Source: an uncultured Duganella sp. (GTDB taxonomy: Bacteria; Pseudomonadota; Gammaproteobacteria; Burkholderiales; Burkholderiaceae). Taken from it: a stretch of 33,078 nt of DNA. The notes beneath the pieces were generated by a model, which was not told the DNA's origin, did not search any database, and was given only the letters and a program-made list of their open reading frames with translations. Shown here in pieces: positions 8,438 to 16,280 of the stretch. The DNA is taken from contig CAMLSG010000032.1 of the NCBI GenBank assembly GCA_946482635.1, forward strand, positions 1 to 33,078. The letters are read 5' to 3'. The position numbers were made by a program, and so were the translations under genes. How positions within the stretch are numbered: the stretch's first letter is position 1; every line of letters starts with the position of its first letter.

Positions 8438-8466
8438 TTGTCCCGGGCACCGATTCGGGCTATCAT
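8438..8466 (+). promoter_or_regulatory. Putative sigma70 promoter of the copper operon, leaderless type
   Basis: TTGTCC (8438-8443) and TATCAT (8461-8466) are separated by exactly 17 bases. Only 6 bases lie between the -10 and the ATG at 8473, so the predicted transcription start falls on or next to the start codon. No Shine-Dalgarno sequence is present. The spacer contains a short inverted repeat, CCCG and CGGG. It is not a 19-20-base MerR/CueR-type spacer. Confidence 0.55.
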
Positions 8467-8472
8467 CGCCGC

Positions 8473-8847
8473 ATGAAATTACGCCGGACTTCCAGGATCG
8501 TGGCCGCTGTGGTGGCGCTGTTCAGCATGCTGTTCATGCAGCTTGCTGTGGCGTCCTATGCCTGTCCGACCGCCGGCAACCCGGTTGCCACCGGCGCCCA
8601 GTGCGCCGGCATGGACCCGGCCCAACCCAGCCTGTGCAAGGCAAAGGCGAGCAACCTGGCCGCCAAGCAGTCGCTGGACAAGCCCGATTTGCCGCCCGTG
8701 CTGCCATTCATCGCTGCCGACCTGGCAGGGACCGTGGTTGCCGACGCCTGGGCCCCGGAGTCCAGCGAAGGGGCCGTCGCCCCGCCAAGCCTGACGCGCA
8801 GTCTATCTCCCCCGCACTCCATAGAGCATTGCTGCTTCCGACATTGA
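8473..8847 (+). CDS. Small Cys-containing exported protein, copper-operon leader gene
   Basis: The 124-residue protein begins with a signal peptide (about 1-27, basic MKLRR then a hydrophobic run ending AVA). The mature part has Cys at 31, 44 and 55 and ends in HCCFRH, so it has a thiol/imidazole tail at 119-124 that could bind Cu or Ag. It contains Pro-rich linkers and no recognised domain. It is the first gene of the run leading to the CusCBA-type efflux genes and lies 77 bases before the tolC-like gene. No ribosome site precedes its ATG (see the promoter at 8438-8466). I do not recognise the family. A periplasmic metal chaperone or sensor role is only inferred from location and composition. 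Confidence 0.72.
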   Translation: MKLRRTSRIVAAVVALFSMLFMQLAVASYACPTAGNPVATGAQCAGMDPAQPSLCKAKASNLAAKQSLDKPDLPPVLPFIAADLAGTVVADAWAPESSEGAVAPPSLTRSLSPPHSIEHCCFRH

Positions 8848-8872
8848 CCTTCCAGATTGCCTGATGACGTCT

Positions 8873-8897
8873 CGCGCCAGCCTGCGTGGCCGGCGCG
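8873..8897 (+). repeat. Stem-loop between the leader gene and the tolC-like gene
   Basis: CGCGCC and GGCGCG flank GCC and GGC around a 5-base loop (8883-8887), giving 9 pairs with one mismatch. No T tract follows. It could affect transcript stability or processing in the copper operon. Confidence 0.4.
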
Positions 8898-8924
8898 TGG
8901 TTTCCATTGCATTCTGGAGGTTTC

Positions 8925-10175
8925 ATGTTTTCCCCATTTATCTGGCGCTGCCTTGCGTTTGGCTGCGCCCTGGCGTTCGCCGCCGAAGCGCCGGCGTTGA
9001 CGCTGGCGCAGGCGCAGCAACGCGCCGTTGAGCGCTCGCGCCAACTGGCCGCGCAAGGGCATGCTGCCGATGCTGCGCGCGACATGGCTGTCGCGGCGGC
9101 GCAATTGCCCGACCCGGTGCTGAAGGCCGGCGTCGACAACCTTCCCGTCAGCGGTGCGGACCGCTACCGCATCGGCGCGGATTCGATGACCATGCGCCGC
9201 ATCGGCGTCATGCAGGAGCTGACCAGCAGCGACAAGCGCCGCTGGCGGGCCGCCCGCTTCGAGAGCGAAGCGGCGCGCAGCAAGGCCGCGGCCGAGGCGC
9301 TGGCGGCGAACATCCAGCGCGATACCGCCATCGCCTGGCTCGATCGCTATCATCTCGAGCGGATGCAAGCGGAACTGGCCCGGCAATCCGCCCTGGCGCG
9401 AGACGAAATCGCGGCAGCGGAAGCGGCTTATCGCGGCGGCCGCGGCAGCCAGGCCGGCCTGCTTGATGCGCGCGCGGCCTTGCTGGCGCTGGAGGACCGC
9501 GCTACGGAGCTGGGCCAGCAGGCGCGCATTGCCGCCATCATGCTCGCGCGCTGGACCGGCGAGCCGGTGGACGTGGCGCTCGACGGCAGCGCCGATACCG
9601 GCAGCATGGCCCTGGATCCGGCGAACCTGGAGGCGACGCTCGAGCATCATCCGCAGGTGGCGGTGCTGACCCGCCAGGCCGAACTGGCGCAGGCGGAAGC
9701 GGGACTGGCGCGCGCCAACCGCAGTGCCGACTGGACCGTTGAAGTGGCGTTGCAGCAGCGCGGGCCGGGCTATCCGGGCATGGTGTCGTTTGGCGTGTCG
9801 GTGCCGCTGCAGTGGGATCGCGGCCGCCGCCAGGAGCGCGAGCTGTCGGCCCGGCTGTCGATGGCGGGACAGGCGCAGGCCGAGCGCGACGAAGCGCTGC
9901 GCGAGCATGTGGCGGAAATACGCGGCCAGTTGGCCGACTGGCAGGCTGGCCGCGAACGCATCGCGCGCTACGAGAAGGAGGTGCTGCCGCTGGCGAGCGC
10001 ACGCACGGAGGCGGTGCTTGCCGCCTACCGGGGCGGCAAAGCCAGCCTGGTGGAGGTAATGGCGGCGCGCCGCTCGGAGAGCGAGCAGCGCCTGCAGGCA
10101 TTGCAGCTTGAACGCGACAATGCGCGCACCTGGGCGCAACTGACGTACATCCAGCCGGCGAAAGGCCACCCATGA
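8925..10175 (+). CDS. TolC-family outer-membrane channel of the Cu/Ag efflux system (CusC-like)
   Basis: The 416-residue protein has a signal peptide (about 1-24). It carries the two repeated TolC coiled-coil halves, seen as long Ala/Glu/Arg-rich helices (about 28-130 and 220-400) with the motif AAYRGGKASLVEVMAARR near the end. It should form the trimeric channel joined to the adaptor and CusA pump encoded next. It has no clear lipobox, unlike E. coli CusC, which is a lipoprotein. The ATG at 8925 follows GGAGG at 8916-8920. It overlaps the adaptor gene by 4 bases (ATGA). The family call is firm; metal specificity comes from the neighbouring pump. Confidence 0.92.
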   Translation: MFSPFIWRCLAFGCALAFAAEAPALTLAQAQQRAVERSRQLAAQGHAADAARDMAVAAAQLPDPVLKAGVDNLPVSGADRYRIGADSMTMRRIGVMQELTSSDKRRWRAARFESEAARSKAAAEALAANIQRDTAIAWLDRYHLERMQAELARQSALARDEIAAAEAAYRGGRGSQAGLLDARAALLALEDRATELGQQARIAAIMLARWTGEPVDVALDGSADTGSMALDPANLEATLEHHPQVAVLTRQAELAQAEAGLARANRSADWTVEVALQQRGPGYPGMVSFGVSVPLQWDRGRRQERELSARLSMAGQAQAERDEALREHVAEIRGQLADWQAGRERIARYEKEVLPLASARTEAVLAAYRGGKASLVEVMAARRSESEQRLQALQLERDNARTWAQLTYIQPAKGHP

Positions 10176-11653
10176 AGAAGAACGCAATGATCGCCGCCAT
10201 CGTGGCGGCAGGCGCGCTGGGCGCCGTGGGCGCCATCGGTGGCTACCAGTTGGGCAAGCGCCAGGCGGCGCCGGCACAGGCTCCAGTTGTGGAGGGCCGC
10301 AAGCCCTTGTACTGGCACGATCCAATGGTGCCTGGACAGAAATTCGACAAGCCGGGCAAGTCGCCGTATATGGACATGGCCCTGGTGCCGGTTTACGCCG
10401 ACGAGGGCGGCGACGCCGGCACGGTCAGCATCAGCCCGCGCGTGCAGCAAAACCTTGGCGTACGCACGGCGCTGGTTTCCAGCGCCCCGTTGCCGCTGAC
10501 CGTATCGGCGGTCGGCAACGTGGCTTTCAACGAGCGCGAAGTGGCGGTTGTCCAGTCCCGCTCGAACGGTTTTGTGGAACGCGTGCTGGTACGCGCGCCG
10601 CTGGAAACGGTACGGCGCGGCCAACCGCTGGCCGAGGTCACCATGCCGGACTGGGTGGCGGCGCAGGAAGAATTCCTGGCTGTGCGCCGTATGCAGACTG
10701 GCGCTGCGCCGGGGCTGCTCGATGCGGCGCGCCAGCGCATGCGCCTGGCGGGCATGAGCGAACAGCAGGTGCAACAGGTGGAGGCGGGCGGCCGCGTGCT
10801 GGCGCGCCAGGTGCTGGTGGCGCCGCGAGCCGGCGTGGTGACTGAACTGGCCGCGCGCGAAGGAATGGCCGTCGCCGCCGGGGCGCCGCTGTACAGCATC
10901 AATGGCCTGGAGACGGTGTGGGTGAATGCGGAGTTGCCGGAAAATGCGGTGGCGCAGGTAGCGGTCGGCTCCGATGTCACGGCACGTGCCCCGGCCTTGC
11001 CTGACAAGGAGTTGCATGGCAAGGTGGCGGCGATCCTGCCGCAGGTGGATACGGCAACGCGCACCATTCGCGCACGCATCGAGTTGTCCAATCCGGGCGG
11101 GTGGCTGGCGCCGGGCATGTTTGTGACGATGTCGTTTGCGCCGGGCCGGCGGCAGCCCGCATTGCTGGTGCCTTCGGAAGCGGTGATCCGCACCGGCACG
11201 CGCAATGTCGTGATGGTGGAGGAGGGGGCTGGCAAGTTCGCCCCGGTGCAGGTGGAGCTGGGCGCCGAGAGCGGTGGGCAGGTGGAGATCCGCGCCGGCT
11301 TGCAGGCCGGGCAGAAAGTGGCGGTCTCCGGCCAGTTCCTGGTCGACTCGGAAGCGAGCCTGAAAGGCAGTGGCCAGCGCATGGCCGGCCCTGCGCCGCT
11401 GGCGCATCGCGGCGAGGCGACCGTGGAAGCGGTGGATAAGGACGAGATCACCTTGTCGCATGGCCCGATCGCCACGCTCAAGTGGCCGGCCATGACGATG
11501 GCCTTCAAGCTGCCGCACGGGGGCTTGCCGCTGCGTGTCGCTGCGGGCGACCGTGTGAACTTCGAGTTCGTGCAGCAGGCGGACGGCAGCTTCCAGGTCA
11601 CGTCGATGGCGCCGGCTTCCGCGCCGACGCACCAGCACGGGGAGCAGAAATGA
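10172..11653 (+). CDS. cusB: CusB-like periplasmic adaptor with N-terminal metal-binding domain and C-terminal CusF domain
   Basis: The 493-residue adaptor has a signal-anchor helix (about 5-24). A heavy-metal-binding segment at about 47-76 starts YWHDPM and contains [11 protein letters not shown]. The membrane-fusion core includes lipoyl, barrel-sandwich and beta-barrel parts (about 85-400; [11 protein letters not shown] is near the barrel). Residues 413-482 form an added CusF-type domain with the Cu(I) ligands His430, Trp438, Met441 and Met443, in the order found in CusF (H...WPAMTM). A His-containing tail (THQHGEQK) follows. The adaptor should link the pump and channel and receive Cu(I)/Ag(I). 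Overlaps of 4 bases on both sides show tight translational coupling. The built-in CusF domain is less common than a separate cusF gene, and a separate one also follows. Confidence 0.93.
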   Translation: MKKNAMIAAIVAAGALGAVGAIGGYQLGKRQAAPAQAPVVEGRKPLYWHDPMVPGQKFDKPGKSPYMDMALVPVYADEGGDAGTVSISPRVQQNLGVRTALVSSAPLPLTVSAVGNVAFNEREVAVVQSRSNGFVERVLVRAPLETVRRGQPLAEVTMPDWVAAQEEFLAVRRMQTGAAPGLLDAARQRMRLAGMSEQQVQQVEAGGRVLARQVLVAPRAGVVTELAAREGMAVAAGAPLYSINGLETVWVNAELPENAVAQVAVGSDVTARAPALPDKELHGKVAAILPQVDTATRTIRARIELSNPGGWLAPGMFVTMSFAPGRRQPALLVPSEAVIRTGTRNVVMVEEGAGKFAPVQVELGAESGGQVEIRAGLQAGQKVAVSGQFLVDSEASLKGSGQRMAGPAPLAHRGEATVEAVDKDEITLSHGPIATLKWPAMTMAFKLPHGGLPLRVAAGDRVNFEFVQQADGSFQVTSMAPASAPTHQHGEQK

Positions 11654-14600
11654 TCGCGAAGCTGATCCTGTGGTCGATCCGTAACCGCTTCCTGGTGCTG
11701 CTGGCGTCCGTGCTGCTGGCGGGATGGGGCGCATGGGCGCTGCAGCGTACGCCGCTGGATGCGATTCCGGACCTGTCGGATGTGCAGGTCATCATTCGCA
11801 CCAGCTTCCCGGGGCAGGCGCCGCAGATCGTCGAAAACCAGGTCACGTATCCGTTGACCACGCAAATGCTGTCGGTGCCGGGCGCGCGCACGGTGCGCGG
11901 CTATTCCTTCTTCGGCGACTCGTTTGTATACGTACTGTTCGAGGACGGCACCGACCCGTACTGGGCGCGTTCGCGCGTGCTGGAGTACCTGAACCAGGTG
12001 CAGTCGCGGCTGCCGCCGCAGGCACGCGCCTCGCTGGGGCCAGATGCGACGGGGGTGGGCTGGGTGTTCGAGTATGCCCTGGTCGACCGCAGTGGCAAAC
12101 ATGACCTGGCGCAGTTGCGAGCCTTGCAAGACTGGTTCCTCAAGTACGAGCTGAAGGCGGTACCGAACGTGGCGGAGGTGGCCAGCCTTGGCGGCATGGT
12201 CAAGCAGTACCAGGTGCTGCTTGACCCGGCTCGGCTGCGCGCCTTCAACATCACGCACGGCAAGGCGATCGACGCGATCCGCCGCGCCAACCAGGAGACT
12301 GGTGGCTCGGTGCTGGAACTGGCGGAAGCGGAATATATGGTGCGCGCATCGGGCTACCTGCGCTCGCTGGAAGACTTCCGCCAGATCCCGCTGACGGCCA
12401 GCGAGGCGGGGGTCGCGGTGCGCCTGGGCGACGTAGCAACCATCCAGCTCGGCCCGGAAATGCGGCGCGGCATCGCCGACTTGAATGGCGAGGGAGAGGT
12501 GGCGGGCGGCGTGATCGTCATGCGTTCCGGTAAAAACGCATTGCAGACGATTGATGCCGTCAAGGCGCGCCTGGCCGCGCTCAAAGCCAGCCTGCCGCCC
12601 GGTGTGGAAATCGTGCCGGTGTACGACCGCTCCAACCTGATCCGGCGTGCGGTCAGCAACCTGGAAACCAAGCTGGCGGAGGAATTCGTCGTCGTGGCCC
12701 TGGTATGCGCGGCGTTCCTGTTCCACCTGCGTTCTGCACTGGTGGCCATCGTCTCGCTGCCGCTGGGCGTGCTGGCTGCCTACCTGATCATGCATTACCA
12801 GGGCGTCAATGCCAACATCATGTCTTTGGGCGGGATCGCGATTGCCATCGGCGCCATGGTCGACGCGGCGGTGGTGATGATCGAGAATGCGCACAAGCAT
12901 ATCGAAGCATGGCGCCATGCCCATCCCGGCCGCACGCTGGAAGGCGAAGAGCACTGGCAGGTGATTGCCGCGGCGTCTGCGGAAGTGGGACCGGCGCTGT
13001 TCTTCTCGCTGCTGATCATCGTGCTGTCCTTTATCCCGGTGTTCACGCTGGAAGCGCAGGAGGGGCGCCTGTTCGCGCCGCTGGCCTTTACCAAGACGTA
13101 TGCGATGGCGGCGGCAGCAGGGCTGGCGGTGACGCTGATCCCGGTCCTCATGGGCTACCTGATTCGCGGCCGAATTCCCGACGAACATGCCAATCCCCTT
13201 AATCGCTGGCTGATCGCGCTGTACCGGCCCTTGCTCGAGCGCGTGCTGCAATGGCCGAAGGCCACGCTGGCCGTCGCGGCTGCGGTGGCGGTGCTGTCGC
13301 TCTGGCCGCTGGCGCACATGGGCGGCGAATTCATGCCGCCGCTGGACGAAGGCGATTTGCTGTACATGCCTTCGGCCTTGCCGGGCCTTGGCGCGGGCAA
13401 GGTGCAGCAGCTGCTGCAGCAGACCGACCGGATGATCAAGACAGTGCCGGAAGTACAGAGCGTCTTCGGCAAGGCCGGTCGCGCGGAATCGGCCACCGAC
13501 CCGGCGCCGCTGGAGATGTTCGAGACCACCATCCAGTTCAAGCCGCGCGACCAGTGGCGGCCGGGCATGACGCCGGACAAGCTGGTGGCGGAGCTGGACC
13601 GCATCGTCAAGGTGCCGGGCCTGGCCAATATCTGGGTGCCTCCGATCCGCAACAGGATCGACATGCTGGCGACCGGCATCAAGAGCCCGGTCGGCATCAA
13701 GGTGTCGGGCGCCAGCCTGCAGGAAATCGACCGTATCGCCGCCGAGATCGAGCGCGTGGTGCGGCCGGTGGCGGGCGTGTCGTCAGCGCTGGCGGAACGC
13801 CTGAACGGCGGCCGTTACATCGACGTGGCCATCGACCGCGCGGCTGCGGGGCGCTACGGCCTGAATATCGATGAAGTGCAAAGCATTATCGCCAGCGCGG
13901 TGGGCGGCGACAACGTCGGCGAAACCGTTGAAGGCCTGCAGCGCTTTCCCATCAACGTGCGCTACCCGCGCGAACTGCGCGATTCGCTGGAGAGCCTGCG
14001 CGCCTTGCCGCTGTTGACCGAACGCGGCGCCCAGTTGCGTCTTGCCGACGTGGCCACGGTGCGCATCAGCGATGGCCCGCCGATGCTGCGCAGCGAAAAT
14101 GCGCGGCTCTCGGGCTGGGTGTACGTCGACATCCACGGCCGCGACTTGCGCTCCGCAGTGCAGGAAATGCAGCGGGTCGTCGCAGCCGGGGTCAAGCTGC
14201 CGCCGGGTTATTCCGTGTCGTGGTCGGGCCAGTTCGAGTACCTGGAGCGCGCAACGGCGCGCCTGCAGGTGGTGGTGCCCGCTACGCTGCTGATTATCTT
14301 CGTGCTGCTGTACCTGACGTTCCGCCGCGCCGACGAGGCAGCGCTGATCATGGCCACGCTGCCGTTTGCACTGGCCGGCGGGGTCTGGCTGCTGTGGGGG
14401 CTCGGCCATAACCTGTCGGTGGCTACCGGCGTTGGCTTTATCGCCCTGGCCGGCGTGGCGGCCGAATTCGGCGTGATCATGCTGCTCTATCTCAAACATG
14501 CGTGGGAAGCGCGCGAAGCGGCAGGGCGCCACGGCGAGGAAGACCTGCTGGAAGCCATCCGTGAAGGCGCGGTGCTGCGGGTGCGGCCGAAAGCCATGAC

Positions 14601-14784
14601 GGTGACGGTCATCGTGGCTGGCCTGGTGCCGATCATGGTGGGCGCCGGCACGGGATCTGAAATCATGCAGCGCATTGCTGCACCGATGGTGGGGGGAATG
14701 TTGTCCGCGCCCCTGCTATCGTTATTTGTAGTACCTGCGGCATACTTGCTGCTTCGGCGGCGCAAACAATCTATGGAGAATTAA
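11650..14784 (+). CDS. cusA: CusA-type Cu(I)/Ag(I) efflux RND pump
   Basis: The 1044-residue inner-membrane HME-RND pump has the usual 12-helix, two-porter layout. The transmembrane-4 motif [20 protein letters not shown] gives D405 and E412, the positions used in E. coli CusA. The three methionines that bind Cu(I)/Ag(I) in CusA also fall at identical numbers: M573 (LYMPSALPG), M623 (PLEMFETT) and M672 ([10 protein letters not shown]). This supports monovalent metal export strongly. The start at 11650 has GGGGAG upstream, overlaps the adaptor stop (ATGA), and gives [13 protein letters not shown], a normal CusA N terminus. It works with the preceding channel and adaptor and is followed by a CusF-like gene one base after its stop. 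Confidence 0.97.
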   Translation: MIAKLILWSIRNRFLVLLASVLLAGWGAWALQRTPLDAIPDLSDVQVIIRTSFPGQAPQIVENQVTYPLTTQMLSVPGARTVRGYSFFGDSFVYVLFEDGTDPYWARSRVLEYLNQVQSRLPPQARASLGPDATGVGWVFEYALVDRSGKHDLAQLRALQDWFLKYELKAVPNVAEVASLGGMVKQYQVLLDPARLRAFNITHGKAIDAIRRANQETGGSVLELAEAEYMVRASGYLRSLEDFRQIPLTASEAGVAVRLGDVATIQLGPEMRRGIADLNGEGEVAGGVIVMRSGKNALQTIDAVKARLAALKASLPPGVEIVPVYDRSNLIRRAVSNLETKLAEEFVVVALVCAAFLFHLRSALVAIVSLPLGVLAAYLIMHYQGVNANIMSLGGIAIAIGAMVDAAVVMIENAHKHIEAWRHAHPGRTLEGEEHWQVIAAASAEVGPALFFSLLIIVLSFIPVFTLEAQEGRLFAPLAFTKTYAMAAAAGLAVTLIPVLMGYLIRGRIPDEHANPLNRWLIALYRPLLERVLQWPKATLAVAAAVAVLSLWPLAHMGGEFMPPLDEGDLLYMPSALPGLGAGKVQQLLQQTDRMIKTVPEVQSVFGKAGRAESATDPAPLEMFETTIQFKPRDQWRPGMTPDKLVAELDRIVKVPGLANIWVPPIRNRIDMLATGIKSPVGIKVSGASLQEIDRIAAEIERVVRPVAGVSSALAERLNGGRYIDVAIDRAAAGRYGLNIDEVQSIIASAVGGDNVGETVEGLQRFPINVRYPRELRDSLESLRALPLLTERGAQLRLADVATVRISDGPPMLRSENARLSGWVYVDIHGRDLRSAVQEMQRVVAAGVKLPPGYSVSWSGQFEYLERATARLQVVVPATLLIIFVLLYLTFRRADEAALIMATLPFALAGGVWLLWGLGHNLSVATGVGFIALAGVAAEFGVIMLLYLKHAWEAREAAGRHGEEDLLEAIREGAVLRVRPKAMTVTVIVAGLVPIMVGAGTGSEIMQRIAAPMVGGMLSAPLLSLFVVPAAYLLLRRRKQSMEN

Positions 14785-14785
14785 T

Positions 14786-15133
14786 ATGAAAGCAATCCAC
14801 ACCACCCTGCAAGCAGCGATCCTGGCGGCAGCCGTCATGGCCGGCGTGCCAGCCATGGCCGACCATGGCGGTCACGCCGACCACGACCAGCAGGCGACCA
14901 GCGCCGTGGCCGATACCGCCGATGGCGAAATCAAGAAAGTCGACAAGCCATCCGGCAAGCTGACCATCAAGCACGGCGAACTGAAAAACCTCGGCATGGG
15001 TGCGATGACGATGGTATTCCGCGTCAAGGATGCCGCCATGCTGGACAAGGTGAAAGCCGGCGACAAGGTGCGCTTCACCGTTGAAAATGCCAATGGCGCC
15101 ATGACGGTCACCGCCATCGAAGTTGCGAAGTAA
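14786..15133 (+). CDS. cusF: CusF-like periplasmic copper-binding protein (Trp ligand replaced by Met)
   Basis: The 115-residue protein has a signal peptide (about 1-25, AMA) followed by a His/Asp-rich stretch (DHGGHADHD). It then has one CusF OB-fold domain (about 46-113). The metal site aligns as His63, Met71, Met74 and Met76 in H...GMGAMTM. CusF has Trp44 at the position of Met71, so the cation-pi ligand is lost and an extra thioether may be gained. The adaptor's own CusF domain keeps the Trp. It likely hands Cu(I)/Ag(I) to the pump from the periplasm. GGAG lies about 10 bases upstream of the ATG. Confidence 0.9.
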   Translation: MKAIHTTLQAAILAAAVMAGVPAMADHGGHADHDQQATSAVADTADGEIKKVDKPSGKLTIKHGELKNLGMGAMTMVFRVKDAAMLDKVKAGDKVRFTVENANGAMTVTAIEVAK

Positions 15134-15139
15134 AAAAGC

Positions 15140-15493
15140 ATGAACCGATTCGTCAGGACATGGATGCTGTGGCTGCTGATGCTGGTCTTGCCCTTGCAAG
15201 CGCTGGCCAGCGTCGCGCAACTGTCTTGCGGAATCGGCGAGCACCAGCCCAGGCAGTCGCTGCGCCATGACGTCAAAGCGGTAAAGAAGGGCGCCAGCGT
15301 GCTGCAGGACGTGGGCCACACGGCTTGCGGCGCCTGCGTCATTTGCTGCTGCGCTTCGGCCGCATTGCCGGACCCGAATGTCGCGCCAGCGCCCTGGGAC
15401 GGCACCGACCCGCACTTTGGCTTGCTGCCGGCTTGCCACGCCAGCCATATCCCCGATGGCCCGGAACGCCCTCCGCGCCGTCACGCTTCCTGA
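15140..15493 (+). CDS. Small Cys-rich exported protein, DUF2946-like
   Basis: The 117-residue protein has a signal peptide or anchor (about 1-25, ending ALASV). The mature part carries Cys30, a dense cluster CGACVICCC (63-71), and Cys99-His100 with His103. It ends in a Pro/Arg tail (ERPPRRHAS). Size, cluster and Pro/Arg tail recall DUF2946-type proteins often found beside copper genes; this is a visual resemblance only. It lies 6 bases after the CusF-like gene with a poor ribosome site, so it probably depends on coupling. Metal binding or thiol chemistry in the periplasm is inferred from composition. It resembles the 21880 gene product in layout. Confidence 0.72.
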   Translation: MNRFVRTWMLWLLMLVLPLQALASVAQLSCGIGEHQPRQSLRHDVKAVKKGASVLQDVGHTACGACVICCCASAALPDPNVAPAPWDGTDPHFGLLPACHASHIPDGPERPPRRHAS

Positions 15494-15517
15494 GATTCCA
15501 GGAGTTTCCACAAGAGG

Positions 15518-15567
15518 CGCCGCCTTGCGCGGCGGAGGATAGGCCGCACGGCATGGTTGCGTGCGGC
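15518..15567 (+). repeat. Two consecutive stem-loops before the PepSY genes
   Basis: The first stem pairs CGCCGC (15518-15523) with GCGGCG (15529-15534). The second pairs GCCGCACG (15543-15550) perfectly with CGTGCGGC (15560-15567) around a 9-base loop. They fill the 94-base gap before the ATG at 15588. Neither is followed by a T run. They could slow polymerase or protect the upstream mRNA, separating efflux expression from PepSY expression. Confidence 0.55.
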
Positions 15568-15587
15568 GGGCAAAGAAAGAGGACTTT

Positions 15588-16280
15588 ATGAAACAGGCAT
15601 TCTGGTCACGCCGGCTACACAAGTGGCTTGGCGTGCTGGTCGGCATCCAGGCATTGTTCTGGATGGCGAGCGGCGTGTATATGGCCGCAATATCGATCGA
15701 CATTATCCACGGCGACCACCTGTCGCACGTGGAGCGGCCTGCAATGGCGGCGAAAGCCATTGCGCTGCAGCCGTCGCAGCTGGCGGCGCAATTTCCCGGC
15801 ATGACAGGCTTCCGCCTGAAGCACTTGCTGGACCGGGAAGTGTATGAGGTGAAGTACGCCGGCGGCATTGGCCTGGTGGACGCGGCCAGCGGCAAGCAAC
15901 TGGATCCGCTGGACCAGGCGCAGGCTTTGAAACTGGCACAACAAGCTTACATGGGCGATGGCAGCGTGAGCGGCATTCAATTACTCCGGCAATTGCCGAA
16001 GGAGGTCGCTACGCGCCGCGCGCCATTGTGGCGCATTGATTTTGACGACTCCAATGGCAGCAGCCTGTATGTGTCTCCATCCACAGGGGAAGTGGTGGCG
16101 CAGCGTCATTCCTTGTGGCGGGCTTACGACTTTCTGTGGATGCTGCACATCATGGATTACGACAAGCGCACCAACGTCAACAACACGCTGTTGCGCAGCG
16201 CTTCCATTGCCGGCACGCTGTTCGCGTTGAGCGGGATCTGGCTGCTGTGGTTCACCGTGCGCAGGAGGGCCGCGAAATGA
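15588..16280 (+). CDS. PepSY-associated transmembrane protein
   Basis: The 230-residue membrane protein has an N-terminal helix (about 13-35, preceded by SRRLHKW), a PepSY-like periplasmic domain (about 38-175; WRIDFDDSNGSSLYV is the strand block) and a C-terminal helix (about 203-224). Conserved His11 and the His of WMLHIMDY flank the membrane helices. In related PepSY reductases such histidines bind haem; here that is inferred. The ATG at 15588 has AAGAGGA upstream. It overlaps the next gene by 4 bases, and that gene encodes a paralogous PepSY unit, so the pair probably arose by tandem duplication. It is likely a subunit of a transmembrane electron-transfer complex in the copper operon. Confidence 0.85.
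   Translation: MKQAFWSRRLHKWLGVLVGIQALFWMASGVYMAAISIDIIHGDHLSHVERPAMAAKAIALQPSQLAAQFPGMTGFRLKHLLDREVYEVKYAGGIGLVDAASGKQLDPLDQAQALKLAQQAYMGDGSVSGIQLLRQLPKEVATRRAPLWRIDFDDSNGSSLYVSPSTGEVVAQRHSLWRAYDFLWMLHIMDYDKRTNVNNTLLRSASIAGTLFALSGIWLLWFTVRRRAAK

Noticed and set aside
8846..8855. CueR-type copper box (ACCTTCC half)
   Set aside because: Only one half is present, inside the intergenic region after the leader gene, with no matching right half or promoter spacing.
8556..10325. Minus-strand open frame opposite the leader and tolC-like genes (also 1400-3322 and 23421-24668)
   Set aside because: These low-complexity Arg/Gln/His-rich translations lie opposite genes with clear family motifs, and they lack plausible starts.
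11411..11653. CusF domain of the adaptor as an assembly or frameshift fusion of two genes
   Set aside because: The frame is continuous with a normal linker, the CusF ligands are intact, and the next gene starts by the usual ATGA overlap. CusB-CusF fusions are also known in other bacteria.
10393..13317. Very long open frame on the minus strand (about 970 codons) opposite the adaptor and pump genes
   Set aside because: The plus strand carries unmistakable CusB and CusA motifs across the whole stretch. The minus-strand translation is Arg/His/Ala-rich without domains, as expected opposite GC-rich codons.
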